Below, in pieces: positions 53,622 to 64,000 of a stretch of 64,000 nt of DNA. Both the position numbers and the translations under genes were made by a program. Source of the DNA: Gnetum montanum (lineage: Eukaryota; Streptophyta; Gnetopsida; Gnetales; Gnetaceae); assembly GCA_015680685.1 (NCBI GenBank), contig MNCI01010863.1, forward strand, positions 190,235 through 254,234. The letters run 5' to 3'. Below the pieces are notes generated by a model. It did not search any database and had not been told where the DNA came from. It saw only the letters and a program-made list of their open reading frames with translations. Position 1 is the stretch's first letter. Each line of letters opens with the position of its first letter.

Positions 53622-56600
53622 ATGGGTCTTTTTTCTAACAGAATTGAGAGGTCCGAACTCAGGCCTGCTGACCATGTTTACTCATGGAGGAGAGCCTACA
53701 CATACGCTCATCATGGTCTGCAATCACTTGCCTTTTTTTTTCGCTTAGGTTTCAACTTTTATATTTTGGGGATTCTTCTATATTAATTTATTTTTCTTGG
53801 ATTATAGTTCTTCTTGTTACATTGGATCTGTTCAATTCATGTTTGCCGGGTTTTCAATATAATGCTTGATTTAGTAAGCATCATTTGTGGTGATAAATTC
53901 CACTTGTTTTTCTTGAAACTTTATTGTATGTGTTTTTAGATCTGAATGTTAATTTGAGAGAGTAATAGGTAAGTCAGAGAATGCTTTCGTAGGTTATACG
54001 ATTTTTATCTGCACTGCGCATTCAATTTATCTAGCAAATAGGGCAATCGAGCTTCCTGAAAATTTGTCCTGATAGGTAGATCTCGTGGCACCCACATTTT
54101 TATCATTTAATTGATTTGGCAAGAAACATTCCAAAACCTGAATGCTGAATCAACAAGGCCTTTTCTTTTTTGCTTTTCAGTATTTACCATTATTGTTGAC
54201 TGGCATTTTATTTTCTTTACACCAACATGTTGTTACAGAATGTTCTGCTTTTTTTTCCTTTTTTGCCCTTCCGACAGATAGTTTTCAGCTGTTTGCCTAC
54301 GTCTAAGTTGGGTGATAGTTTTCAGCCGTTTGCCTACGTCTAAGTTGGGTTTCAGTGGGTTGGTTTTCAGTTGTTTGTGTATCACCTTGGGATAGCATCC
54401 ATTGTTCTGAAAAAGAGCCTCATCACCCAGAGGCCCAATGCTTATTCCTCAAAGCAGTCCTGGGAAGCTTGGTAGATGAGCAAAAGCCTAACTTCTTTTC
54501 AAGTGGTTGCAAATAGTTAACAAAAGCAAATACTTTTTTTACTATAAAATAATGTGTAAAAAATCCAGGATTATTGAAAGGCAAGATTGGTTTGGTTTTT
54601 ACAATGTGCATCTCTTGTAGCACAAAAGAATATGACAGTGTGATGTTCTCTACGTATGGAATTTTTTGCCAACATAAAAGGGGAGAGAATGATTTCTTAC
54701 TCTCAAAGTAAAATGAGTTAACAATGTGACAATTCTGAACAGGTTCAAAGCTAGAAGTCTTGGAGAAGAAGGAAGATCCTGCTTTCTGTAAAATTTGAAT
54801 GCTTGTGTTCAATACCTTGTGTTGCAATTTCTAGGTTTCAACACATTATTTAAAGTTTGGAGGAAGTTAAGGAATATAGAAGTGGACAAGATGTGGCATG
54901 GAGATTGATTATGCAAATGTTGGACACATGTTCTTGCAAGAGCAATATAATAGAATTTGTAAACACAGATGGAGATTCAATAATGTAAAGGGATGTCACA
55001 ATGCATAAAAGAAGCCAGAACAAGGAAGTAGAGGTCTTACTATGTTGTTCGGTATGATGTGTTACATTAAGCTGTAAAATTTCCAATATAGAGAGTACTT
55101 AAAGAAAATTATTTGAATAAAAGACTAGAAGCTGAGCAACATGCGTGAATTTGTAACTTTTTTGCTTGCAAATTTGTTGTTGGCATCGCTTGGAAGGTTA
55201 TAAAACTTTTGTGAAGAACACGATAGATGTTTCTGTCGTAATTAGGAAGGATATAGTTTTTAGGTAATCAGGGCGGAACACTATCATTTCATATTCTGTA
55301 TCATGCCAAGTGACCTACCCTTCTGGTAAAGTGAGACTAATTTCGACCAATAAAAAATAGAGCACATACAGTATAGCATTAATTTATCACATTAGATTAT
55401 TCTATATAAATCTTGAGCTTTGGATCGTCATCCCAGCAAGAAATACACAGTAGGATGTCAGATGCAATCAGATAATAGCATTAAGGTACTACTAATCTTT
55501 CCTTTTGGTAACACTAGGGTAAGATTTTTGCCATTTCCAGGCAATGCTTCTTCTTTTAAGCATGTGTTCACTTTAGGGAGATGTCTTCCTCCAGCTGAAT
55601 TTTCTACAGCTCAAGTGGTACCTATTCATCCTCTATTATGTCATTTGCCTTCCCATGTCATCTGCTTTACAGTGTTTTCAAGGTACTCGCTGCATGTCCT
55701 TGTTTCTCTCTTCTAATAATAAAAATTCAGCACTTTGTGGTGGTAATGGGTTATTATAGAGCTGACATTAGGGAAAAACGTTGAAACAAATTGTTGACCT
55801 ATTTAGGGTTTCCATCTATAAACATCGTAGCAGAGTGTGATCTGGAATGTGATTAAGGACACTATTTGTGAAGTGATTTTCTTAGGGTAATTTTTTCTAC
55901 TTTATTTGATCATGGTTAGAGAACAAATGAAGTTGTGAAGGTCTACATGGCTCTTATGAAACTTGTCTGATGCCATTTGGATTGCTGCATAGGTTGCTGT
56001 TGAAATATATATATATATATATTTGGTTTTCCATTCTATTTGGTTTTTCTAATGCTTTCAAGAACATGAAATGATTATTTTCTGCACCCTTTTCTTGAAA
56101 GTAAAATTTTTTGCTCCGAAAAACAGGCATCTATATTGGTAATAATAAGGTGGTCCATTTTACAAGAGGGGACGGTCAAGAACTAGGGAGTGGAAATTTT
56201 CTTGATGAATTTGTCTCCAGTTCAATGCCTAATCCCATATGCGGCACATGTCCTGATTGTGGTTTCAAAAGAGAAAACAGTGGGGTCATCCTTTCTTGTT
56301 TGGATTGCTTTTTACATGGTGGACCACTTTATCGGTTTGAATATGGTGTATCGCAAGCTGCTTTTTTGGCCAAACCTCGTGGAGGGACCTGGACACTGGC
56401 AGAATCAGATGCAGCTGACATTGTTCTCCATCGTGTAATGTACCTTCTCCACAAAGGATTTGGAAACTACGATATTTTCACAAATAACTGTGAAGATTTT
56501 GCGATATATTGCAAGACAGGGCTTCTTGTTCTGGACAATACTTCATTAGGAAGAAGTGGACAGGCTGCTTCATTTTTTGGTATTCCTGTGTCAGCTGTAC

Positions 56601-57088
56601 TTTCTTCTTCTTTACGATTTTTTATGGCTGCTGGTCCACTGATGACAGCTACAGCTGCTGCTGGGCTATATTCGTATAGTAGGTATGCTACGGACATTGG
56701 AATAAGGACTGATAAATGTAAAGTAGCTGTGGAAGACTTGCATGAAAATCTTGGCTGGGCAACAATCGAGGAGAATACACTGCTTGATAATCCATCTTCA
56801 GAAGTGCATGAAACTGGAAACATGGCTCCGAACAGTAATCCCTCTGAAGTGCATGAAACAGGAACCGTGGCTCCGAACAGCAATTCTTCTGAAGTGCATG
56901 AAACTGGAAACATGTCTCCAAACAGTAATTCTTCTGGAAGCCAAACCAGCCATATGGCTCCAAACAACAGTTCGTCTGAAAACCAAGAAACTAGCAACAT
57001 AGCTCCAAACAATAATCCTTCAGAAGGGCAAGCAACTACGAAGATGATTGAAAATTGTTTGGAAGATAATGCTTTAAAGAAACACTGA
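53622..57088 (+). CDS. LRAT/NC-domain protein, two exons (53622-53715, 56127-57088), 351 aa
   Basis: Exon 1 encodes MGLFSNRIERSELRPADHVY and continues to YAHH. A GT donor at 53716 and an AG acceptor ending at 56126 join G|GC to restore HHGIYIGNNKVVHF. The LRAT domain has His30 and His42 spaced 12 residues apart (as in H-REV107 enzymes) and Cys153 in FTNNCEDFAIYCKTG, so the His-His-Cys acyltransferase/thiol-hydrolase triad is complete. A Cys-rich insert (CGTCPDCGF, LSCLDCFLHGG) is typical of the plant NC-domain-containing branch. Residues ~180-215 are hydrophobic (FFMAAGPLMTATAAAGLYSY), a possible membrane segment. The C-terminal ~95 residues are a degenerate 15-residue repeat. The acyl substrate in plants is unknown to me. 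It is the only apparently intact gene here. Confidence 0.9.
53716..56126 (+). other. Intron 1 of the LRAT gene (2411 bp)
   Basis: GT...AG, phase 1. It contains a 37-bp perfect-but-one tandem duplication (54277-54313, 54314-54350), a segment at ~54445-54510 that resembles the sequence after the N gap (59415-59480), and an AT dinucleotide run at ~56005-56022. A 134-codon minus-strand open stretch (54827-54423) shows no family features. Confidence 0.75.
56798..57046 (+). repeat. In-frame 45-bp minisatellite encoding 15-residue repeats
   Basis: Units SEVHETGNMAPNSNP, SEVHETGTVAPNSNS, SEVHETGNMSPNSNS, a 14-residue diverged unit, SENQETSNIAPNNNP and a partial SEGQATTKM run from 56798 onward. The first three are nearly identical at the DNA level, so amplification is recent relative to the last ones. 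The tract is acidic/polar, rich in Asn, Ser and Pro, and likely disordered. Confidence 0.9.
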
Positions 57089-58250
57089 TGGTCTCTCCAA
57101 ATGCTTATATGTTTTGTTAAGGAATGTTGGTTTGTGGAACTTTTGGATAGATCTGGCATCTTTTGATTGTAAAACATTTTATGGACAGACATGTGAATTT
57201 GAAGGATCATGCTTTAAAGTAACATTGATCGTGTGTGTGTGCAAGACCATGTGATGCATAAATTTGTTACAGGGAGAATCATTTGGTATAACTTCTGTAC
57301 AAATCTGCATCCTTTTTTCTGTGACCTGATGTGTGGATTTTATCTTCTCGTAGCTTCGCTTTTATGTTTTAGCATCACTTTTCATCAGTGTTAAGCCTCT
57401 GCGCATTTAGGAAAGTGCAAATTTTGATAGGTTGCCAGTTGGGAAATTTTCATTTTCATTTGAGAAGATAGGTATAATATAAGCTAGAAGATATTCCCAA
57501 TTCAAGCGTTTTTTTTGCGTATTCCATGCAAAAGTCATAATTCTTTCTAATATCATGATAATACCTCCATTTCTCATGTGATTGATCATATATTTTGCAA
57601 TGTCATGTTTATTTGCTAATTTATCATGTCAGTGGCGGACAACCTATGTTTCAATTGTGTTGGGTCTTTATGGTGACACTGGAGTTGCGGTCTGTTAACT
57701 TTCGTAATGGACTAATACAAAGATCATACAATGTACATACGAGGATGTTTTGCAGCAGCCATAAAATAATATGCATCTAGAAGTCGGAGATCTGTAAAAC
57801 TTGAAAACGTCGAGCCATATTTGTTATGGGACAGGTAATCATTATGGTATGCATTTTGTTGTATCATTGTATGAAACTTGTCCATGAAATGGCACTGAAT
57901 GGAATGGTAATACCCTTTCAATTTTCTTATACCATTTATAGTTCTTTTCTTCTTCTTTTCTAAATTTCAATGTTTGGATTTATCATCGGTTGCAGTTAAT
58001 TGAGTAAAGAGAATAAATAGTGTTATAAGTAACAACTGTGAATTCTTTTTTTTGCTTTTTATTAAATTGCATGGTTTAGATTGCACCAGGGAAAACACCT
58101 CTAGGTCTTTTTTTAATTAGTCTCTCTTGGTAAAGAAAGGGAACAAATACACATGGAGAGCATGTACAAGTCCGTGAGAATTGGTGAGCAAGAGCATTAG
58201 CTTTTTCGTAATTTTCTTAACATTATAGGAATCCACTTGCAAATCGAGAG
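57089..58250. other. 3' flank of the LRAT gene
   Basis: Includes the 3' UTR, whose end I cannot fix. A short GT repeat lies at ~57228. AATAAATAG at ~58012 is far for a poly(A) signal. No other gene recognised. Confidence 0.4.
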
Positions 58251-58259
58251 AATGGCAAC

Positions 58260-58600
58260 TTCACATAGAGCATGCACATCTAAGTTGAGTCTAGTGGTAG
58301 CTCAAGTGATCCAAGATTGGATAATATGCGATAAATTCAAGGGCATTTGCTTTGGAAGGTTGAAGTAATTTTTTTATATAATTAGGTTGAAGTATTTTTT
58401 TATATAATTACCATGATGATAGCTTATTGTCATTTTGTTAGAGAAAATGAATAATGGAATAGTTGAAATGAAAAGGATTAAATTTAAGATAAATGAAAAT
58501 TAAATGCATTTTGTTGGTGAGGCATTACTCATTTGGCCACAACTCATGGGTTGTCATGTGCAATTCACAAGTTTGAACTCATACAATTAGTGTACTCTCA
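58260..58600 (+). repeat. Possible SINE-like remnants
   Basis: GTGGTAGCTCAAGTGATCC (~58289) resembles a polymerase III box A without a clear box B. ACTCATTTGG (~58527) followed by AAGTTTGAACTC (~58569) resembles a box A/box B pair. Ends not defined. Confidence 0.25.
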
Positions 58601-58859
58601 AAGGTTATCCTAGATATTGCTTCGAGGTCTTCACTTCTTTTATGTAGAGGATAATTGTAAGCAATATATAAGGTTGACAGTTCTCCTAGTTCTTTCCCAT
58701 GGTTCAAGGACCATGGAATACTTGGAGTTATTCTCCAATGACACTCTAACGAATGGAAAACCTCTTGGCATAGTGGATCTAAGCCAAAATGGGACTCCAT
58801 CCTTTTCCCCCTCTCTACCTTTTTGTCCTCCCTCTCTACTTAGAGAACTATATGTAAGC

Positions 58860-59414
58860 NNNNNNNNNNNNNNNNNNNNNNNNNNNNNNNNNNNNNNNNN
58901 NNNNNNNNNNNNNNNNNNNNNNNNNNNNNNNNNNNNNNNNNNNNNNNNNNNNNNNNNNNNNNNNNNNNNNNNNNNNNNNNNNNNNNNNNNNNNNNNNNNN
59001 NNNNNNNNNNNNNNNNNNNNNNNNNNNNNNNNNNNNNNNNNNNNNNNNNNNNNNNNNNNNNNNNNNNNNNNNNNNNNNNNNNNNNNNNNNNNNNNNNNNN
59101 NNNNNNNNNNNNNNNNNNNNNNNNNNNNNNNNNNNNNNNNNNNNNNNNNNNNNNNNNNNNNNNNNNNNNNNNNNNNNNNNNNNNNNNNNNNNNNNNNNNN
59201 NNNNNNNNNNNNNNNNNNNNNNNNNNNNNNNNNNNNNNNNNNNNNNNNNNNNNNNNNNNNNNNNNNNNNNNNNNNNNNNNNNNNNNNNNNNNNNNNNNNN
59301 NNNNNNNNNNNNNNNNNNNNNNNNNNNNNNNNNNNNNNNNNNNNNNNNNNNNNNNNNNNNNNNNNNNNNNNNNNNNNNNNNNNNNNNNNNNNNNNNNNNN
59401 NNNNNNNNNNNNNN
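58860..59414. other. Assembly gap, 555 N
   Basis: Run of N. Any open frame crossing it is artificial. Confidence 1.
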
Positions 59415-59564
59415 CTCAATACTTGTTTTGGAGTTTGGAAGGATTGGTAGATGAGTGAAAGCTTAATCTCTTTTTAAATTATTATGCCCTAGCTTAAACC
59501 CAAGCCTTACGATCTAACAAATGCGCATCTTCTTGAATAGCTAAAATTAAAATTGTTTACTTAT

Positions 59565-60459
59565 TGATGAGTAACGAGTAGTCCCTATGCCCAACCATAC
59601 AAATCACAAACATTCACACGTGATCTGGTCAAATTCCATGGACTTATTTACCTAAGTGACCAATGTTCCTAAATGTTGAACTATGTAGTTGTAAGTTGTT
59701 GTCTTCCCAATCCACACTTGTATTAATCTGTGCATATGGTTAAGTGTAGTTGAGGCATAAAATATTTATTTTTATACTTTTTTATTATTTTATACCTTGC
59801 TTGCTAAATGATTAAATGAATCAAGATTTAATAATTGAATTAACTAACTAATTAATTGCTTCATTAACTATCCTAACATAAAGTATCTATTTCCACTTGT
59901 TGTACACATCCTGAATCTATATTCATGCCAATGAGTTACCAAGTGTATACTATTGGGTGCACTAAGTATCCATTGCTGGGATTACCAAGCGCTATATTAT
60001 CCTCGAAGTGGTCATACTCACGTTGCTTATGAATAATAAGATTAATTACTTAATAACAAGAAAGCAAATTACATGTAAGGTAAATTGTGGAAAAGTAGAA
60101 TGATGCAAGTCTAAGTGTTGCAATGGATAGAAGAAATCTCAATTTTATTACCATCCATGCAAATGTATTTATGTATAGATGTACTCGAATAAAATGTCAT
60201 ACAATCACTTAAATCCATGTTGCAAGCAGTTAGAGGAAAAATATTCTAACTTTCACGAAAGAAAACTACAAGAGTTTGGTTAAGCTATGATCAACAAGTG
60301 CCATAAATGCAAAAGGTATGCTCATTTATATAGACAACACTTGTGTCAACATGAATGTATTCACATGAAAGCATCATAGGATACATCGACAGGGATACAT
60401 TGATGGAGTTACATCGATAGGCATGCATAGACATAGCCTGTCTTATTGATGCTTCATCA
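59565..60459 (-). repeat. Solo LTR (gypsy, minus orientation) with perfect 5-bp target duplication
   Basis: 895 bp, TGATGAGTAACG to GATGCTTCATCA on the plus strand. CTTAT at 59560-59564 and again at 60460-60464 is a perfect target duplication. It shares the CCCAACCATAC and GTTGTCTTCCCAATC blocks with E4/E5 LTRs. Minus-strand U3 has TCGATG-type motifs like E3 and a TATAAATGAGC box (~60330). Confidence 0.85.
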
Positions 60460-60589
60460 CTTATGATAGTAAAAAAAGAAAAAAGAAACAAACTACTTAT
60501 AACTTATGCTAAGAAAGCAAATAAGAGAGAATTTTCGAGTAAAAGATTACATAGAATTGCTAAAATGGAAAGCAAATTGCATTGCATAA

Positions 60590-61640
60590 TGCATTGCTCA
60601 AGATGATGTTTGAATGCATCTTCTTAGAAATAGACTTATGCAAGGAAAACTCAAAAATGATAATAGTTGATCTTCTAATAACTTTCTTTACTATTTTCTT
60701 CTTCCTTAAGCCATTTCTATTCTTAGAAAGATTCTCACATGCTTAAATAGATTCAAAAGACATGGTAGATGCTTAGTAAGTATTGGAATAACTATCATAT
60801 TATAATTTCAAAAATATGCTTAAGTAAATTAGTCCATGATGACTTCCTTTTAATAAAGGGGCTTGGGCTCCTCATTCATCTAGATTGCACACCACTTAGG
60901 GCAAATTAGGAATTCCTGTAGTTTCTTATTTACTTATTCATGATATATGTATTACATGGAAGGAGGCTTCTAGCCTTTATGATTTGAATATAATAAGAAG
61001 AAAAACTTTTGAAAAATTAATTTTTGATCTTAATAATTTATTTAAAGTTGACTATAGTTTGCATCAAGCTTTTCTAGATATTTTTTGGAAAGATGATAAA
61101 TCTATTTTTCCTTTTAATTCCACAGTTACATATGAGATAAGTACCAAGAATGATCTTATCTATAACAAATTTAATAAGGTTTAGAGAATGTTATTATCAT
61201 CACAATTTTGGATTAGAAAAATGAGAGATATTTGGAAAGCTTTCACTCATCTAAAAATTCAAATTTTAAATATTCCTATTGATATTCTTCAATACATGGC
61301 AATTGTTTCCTATTGATGTCCTCTTCCTAGAAGTCAAAACTCATTTTCTCATGTTTCTTGAATGACCAGTTACATAGCATGCTTAAAAATGAACATCTAT
61401 AATTTGCAACAACCTTCAATCAAACATCAATGATATCATTCTTAGTGATCAACTTACTTTGTTTACTTATGTGCTATGTATTTTGATGTATCTTTAGTCA
61501 TTTATTCTATATTTTATTTAGAGTCTTCTTTGTTGAATTATTTTCGAGTACTAAGAATATAACTATGATTTCTCTTCAAGAGTTAAACATTAGATTCTCA
61601 AAGATGTTTTTTAGTTACAACTTTAAGGAGGAAAGCTTTC
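60590..61640 (+). pseudogene. LINE fragment B: end of RT and zf-RVT region
   Basis: Degenerate plus-strand frames include SSLYDLNIIRRKTFEKLIFD, NLFKVDYSLHQAFLDIFWKD and FPFNSTVTYEI, then YMAIVSY*CPLPRSQNSFSH, the region between RT and the zinc-binding zf-RVT domain of plant LINEs. The same protein region appears on the minus strand at 63050-64000, so both belong to one LINE family. Confidence 0.6.
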
Positions 61641-62059
61641 AATGAAGGCTAAATAATATAAATTTCCTTTTGTTTTGTGGACACAAGTTGGTAAAATTAT
61701 TAGTTTATGTTGCAATTTGTTTCTTATTTCTATATATTTCATTTAGTTTTCTTTGGAGAGTATTTTTCTTCTCTTTATAAGAAACCCTTTGCTAAGAAGC
61801 AAAAACTCAAGGATAGCGCTTTTAAACAAGGATAAGACTTGATCCTTTTGCTACCTAGAGAGCAAATTTTTCAGTTTTAGTTATAAGGATAAAAACTTGA
61901 AAAGGCATTTCCAAATCATTGGGCTTTATCTTTGAACTCTTTATATGTTGAATTTTCTGTTGTACTATGTATTTTTTAATTATTATTCCATTTTTTTTAG
62001 GTCCAACATCCCCCCTAAAATGGAAAGTAAATTATACATAGGGATTGTTGAAATTAAAA
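61641..62059. other. AT-rich DNA with a fold-back repeat relative
   Basis: No gene seen. AAACTTGAAAAGGCATTTCC (~61886) resembles an arm of the inverted repeat at 62568-62770. Confidence 0.35.
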
Positions 62060-62320
62060 CTTTGACTATTGCACCCAAAAAAATATTGATAATAAGCAAA
62101 GAAAATTTACAGTACATCACACGCTTAACACTCAATAGACATCATTGAAAAACATATATGAAAAGAACTATCTATGTAGGTATATAGCCTTACCATTGAT
62201 ACTTTAAAAAAATAAGTGAAGAAAATTAATTGTTAGGAGGAAGGAAGGCTGCAATCATAACAAAATTTACATCACTCTTTAACATCCATGCTTGAACTTA
62301 AAATAGTAAAAGGATTTGAG
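62060..62320 (+). repeat. Dispersed repeat D, copy 3
   Basis: Shares AATATTGATAATAAGCAAAG, TTAACACTCAATAG and CTTGAACTTAAAATAGTAAA blocks with the other D copies. It ends in a GA dinucleotide run (~62317-62332). Confidence 0.4.
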
Positions 62321-62567
62321 AGAGAGAGAGACAGTTGTGGCTTAATATTAATATTTGTATCAAAGTAAGAAAGTCGTAGCACTTGTGGTGATGGTGGGAA
62401 GGGGGAAGAGTCAAGGGAGGGATGTCAAACCATTAAAAAATGAATAATAATATTTAAAAAATTCAAAGTACACTAGATCATTGAAGAGAGATTTTAAATA
62501 AAAAGCTTATTTAATGTTAATCTTTTCATGGAATATCCAATTTCGTATCCTAGAGGAAAGGTTTTTT

Positions 62568-62770
62568 AGGATTGGTGATAATGATGAAAACCTAAAAGGG
62601 TATCTCCAAAACTATTAAGCTTTTCCTTTTTGTTGATTTGGAGTTTCTCTTCTTTGCAATATTTCTTTATATATATATATATATATATAGGGTCCAACAC
62701 CCTTAAAGAAAAAGCCTAATAGTTTTGTGAATGCCTTTTTAGGTTTCATCCTTACCACCAATCTTGCAAA
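62568..62770. repeat. Fold-back (inverted) repeat, MITE-like
   Basis: Arms of about 60-65 bp (62568-62628 and 62704-62770) are imperfect reverse complements: CCTAAAAGGGTATCTCCAAA pairs with the region containing TTGTGAATGCCTTTTTAGG. An AT dinucleotide run at ~62668-62688 lies in the loop. No target duplication resolved. Confidence 0.5.
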
Positions 62771-63049
62771 ATGCCCCCATTGGGGTAGGAAATGGATTAG
62801 GCCAAGCATCCTCATAGGTTTTCACTTATTACTAAAGGGTTTCTTCTAAAGAAAAGGAGAAAACTCTCTTTAAAGACAAAAGAATACATCAATAAAAAAT
62901 AATTAGCAAATGGCAACAAAAGTTGAAAGCTTTCCATCCTTGAGCCTCCAAAATAAAAAAAAAATTAATATTGTAGAAAATAAATTAATTATTTAGCTTT
63001 CATTGAAAGATTTTTTGCTTGAAGCTATAGCTAAAAAGCAACATCTTTA

Positions 63050-64000
63050 AGAATTTAGTATTTAACTCCCAAAGAAAGATCATAATTATGCTCTTGCTAC
63101 TAAAAATAACTGCACACCAAAGCTTCCAAATAAAGTAGAGAATAAGCGATTGAAGAATTTCCAAATGCAAAGAAAGATGGTAGACAAAGCAAGCTAATCT
63201 CTATGAATAACTTCATTGATGTTTGCTTGAAACTTCTTGCAAATTCTAGATATCCATTTCTAAGCAGGCTAAGAAATAGGACACTCAAAAAAATATGAGA
63301 AAATGAGTCTTCACTTCTATAAAGAGGATATTGAGAAAAAAACATCCCATATATTTAAGATGAGTGTTGATAGGAAGACCTTGATGAATAAAACACCATA
63401 AAAAATATAAATTTTAGAAAATGTAGAAGCTTTCTAAATATCTTTCATTTTCCTTATCCAAAAGTGTGATGATAATTATATATTCTAGACCTTATCGAAT
63501 TTTTTATTTATAAAATCATTTTTTGTAATAATTTCATAAGCAACTTTCAAATTAAAAGATAAAATAGATCTATCCTTCAAAAATTATCTAGAAAAGCTTG
63601 ATGTAAACTATTGTCAACTTTAAATAAATTCTCAAGATTAGAAATTAAATTTTCAAAATTCTTTTTTCCTCTTTCTATTCAAAGCATAGAGGTTAGAAGC
63701 TTCATTCCATGCAATTCATCTACCATACGTACATAGACAATAAACTATAGTGATACTAAAATTTCTCCAAGTGGTACATACTCTAGATGAATTAGTAGCC
63801 CAAGCTCCTTCATTAAAAGGAAACCACCATGGGCTAATTTGCTTAGCATATCTTTTCAAACTACAATATGATTGTAATTCTAATATTTACTAAGCTTGCA
63901 CCATGTCTTCAAAATTTGTTTAAGAATTGAAGAACTAAGAAGTAAAATGACCTGAGGAAAAAGAGGGTTATGAAGAAAGTTAGTAGAAGATCAACTGTTT
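63050..64000 (-). pseudogene. LINE fragment C: RT end and zf-RVT, minus strand
   Basis: Minus frames carry GAWATNSSRVCTTWRNF (~63800) and EASNLYALNRKRKK, then KVDNSLHQAFLDNF. The stretch 63345-63100 reads YPLYRSEDSFSHIFL, where zf-RVT has C.lC...E...H. It is homologous to LINE fragment B. Runs off the window end. Confidence 0.6.

Noticed and set aside
54423-54827. 134-codon minus-strand open stretch in the LRAT intron
   Set aside because: No domain, no splice context, and part of it is a dispersed repeat.
56467-57210. 247-codon open stretch on the minus strand over the LRAT exon
   Set aside because: Antisense shadow of exon 2 and its repeats. The plus-strand frame has a recognisable catalytic domain.
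58617-59450. Long open frames on both strands across 58860-59414
   Set aside because: Made of N and have no coding evidence.

Overview
The window looks like nuclear DNA of a seed plant with a large, repeat-rich genome. It holds one intron-containing host gene and about 50 kb of nested, decayed LTR retrotransposons plus LINE fragments. Nothing bacterial, viral-episomal or organellar is visible. I cannot place the species from the sequence.

Layout. 1-8239: E1, a plus-strand Athila-like Ty3/gypsy element with gag and a second ORF (ORF2) but no pol. 8240-11250: E4, minus-strand gag and 5' LTR, with E1 inserted inside its zinc-knuckle codons. 11251-13092: E5, minus strand, interrupted by E4. 13093-16042: a LINE with a solo LTR inside it. 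16043-19955: E2, plus-strand 5' LTR, gag and protease, truncated. 19956-22105: a deleted LTR, another solo LTR, a LINE ORF1 fragment, a SINE-like unit and a dispersed LTR-like repeat (family D). 22106-32864: EC, a nearly complete minus-strand gypsy element (gag-PR-RT-RH-IN-ORF2). 33351-50065: E3, a plus-strand gypsy element with gag-pol and a shortened ORF2, carrying a complete Ty1/copia element (43306-48952, 5-bp target duplication). 50066-53450: AT-rich DNA with LINE and repeat remnants. 53622-57088: the host gene, a two-exon LRAT/NC-domain protein. 57089-64000: intergenic DNA with a 555-N gap, a solo LTR with a perfect 5-bp target duplication, two LINE RT remnants and a fold-back repeat.

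The gypsy elements share one architecture: LTR, tRNA-Asp-type primer site, gag with a short CX2CX3HX4C knuckle, pol, a long non-coding spacer, then a coiled-coil ORF2 in the position of the Athila env-like ORF. Three elements (E1, E3, EC) share a spacer cassette. It contains a 30-nt conserved block, a two-hairpin element with compensatory base changes, a TATA-bearing internal promoter that resembles the U3 of the same element's own LTR, and a 3' splice site abutting the ORF2 ATG. PPT-like motifs also recur at module boundaries. This cassette is the most interesting signal in the window.

All retroelement ORFs here carry stops, frameshifts or deletions. Only the LRAT-domain gene appears intact. 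Coordinates of degenerate pol domains are approximate because they were read by eye.
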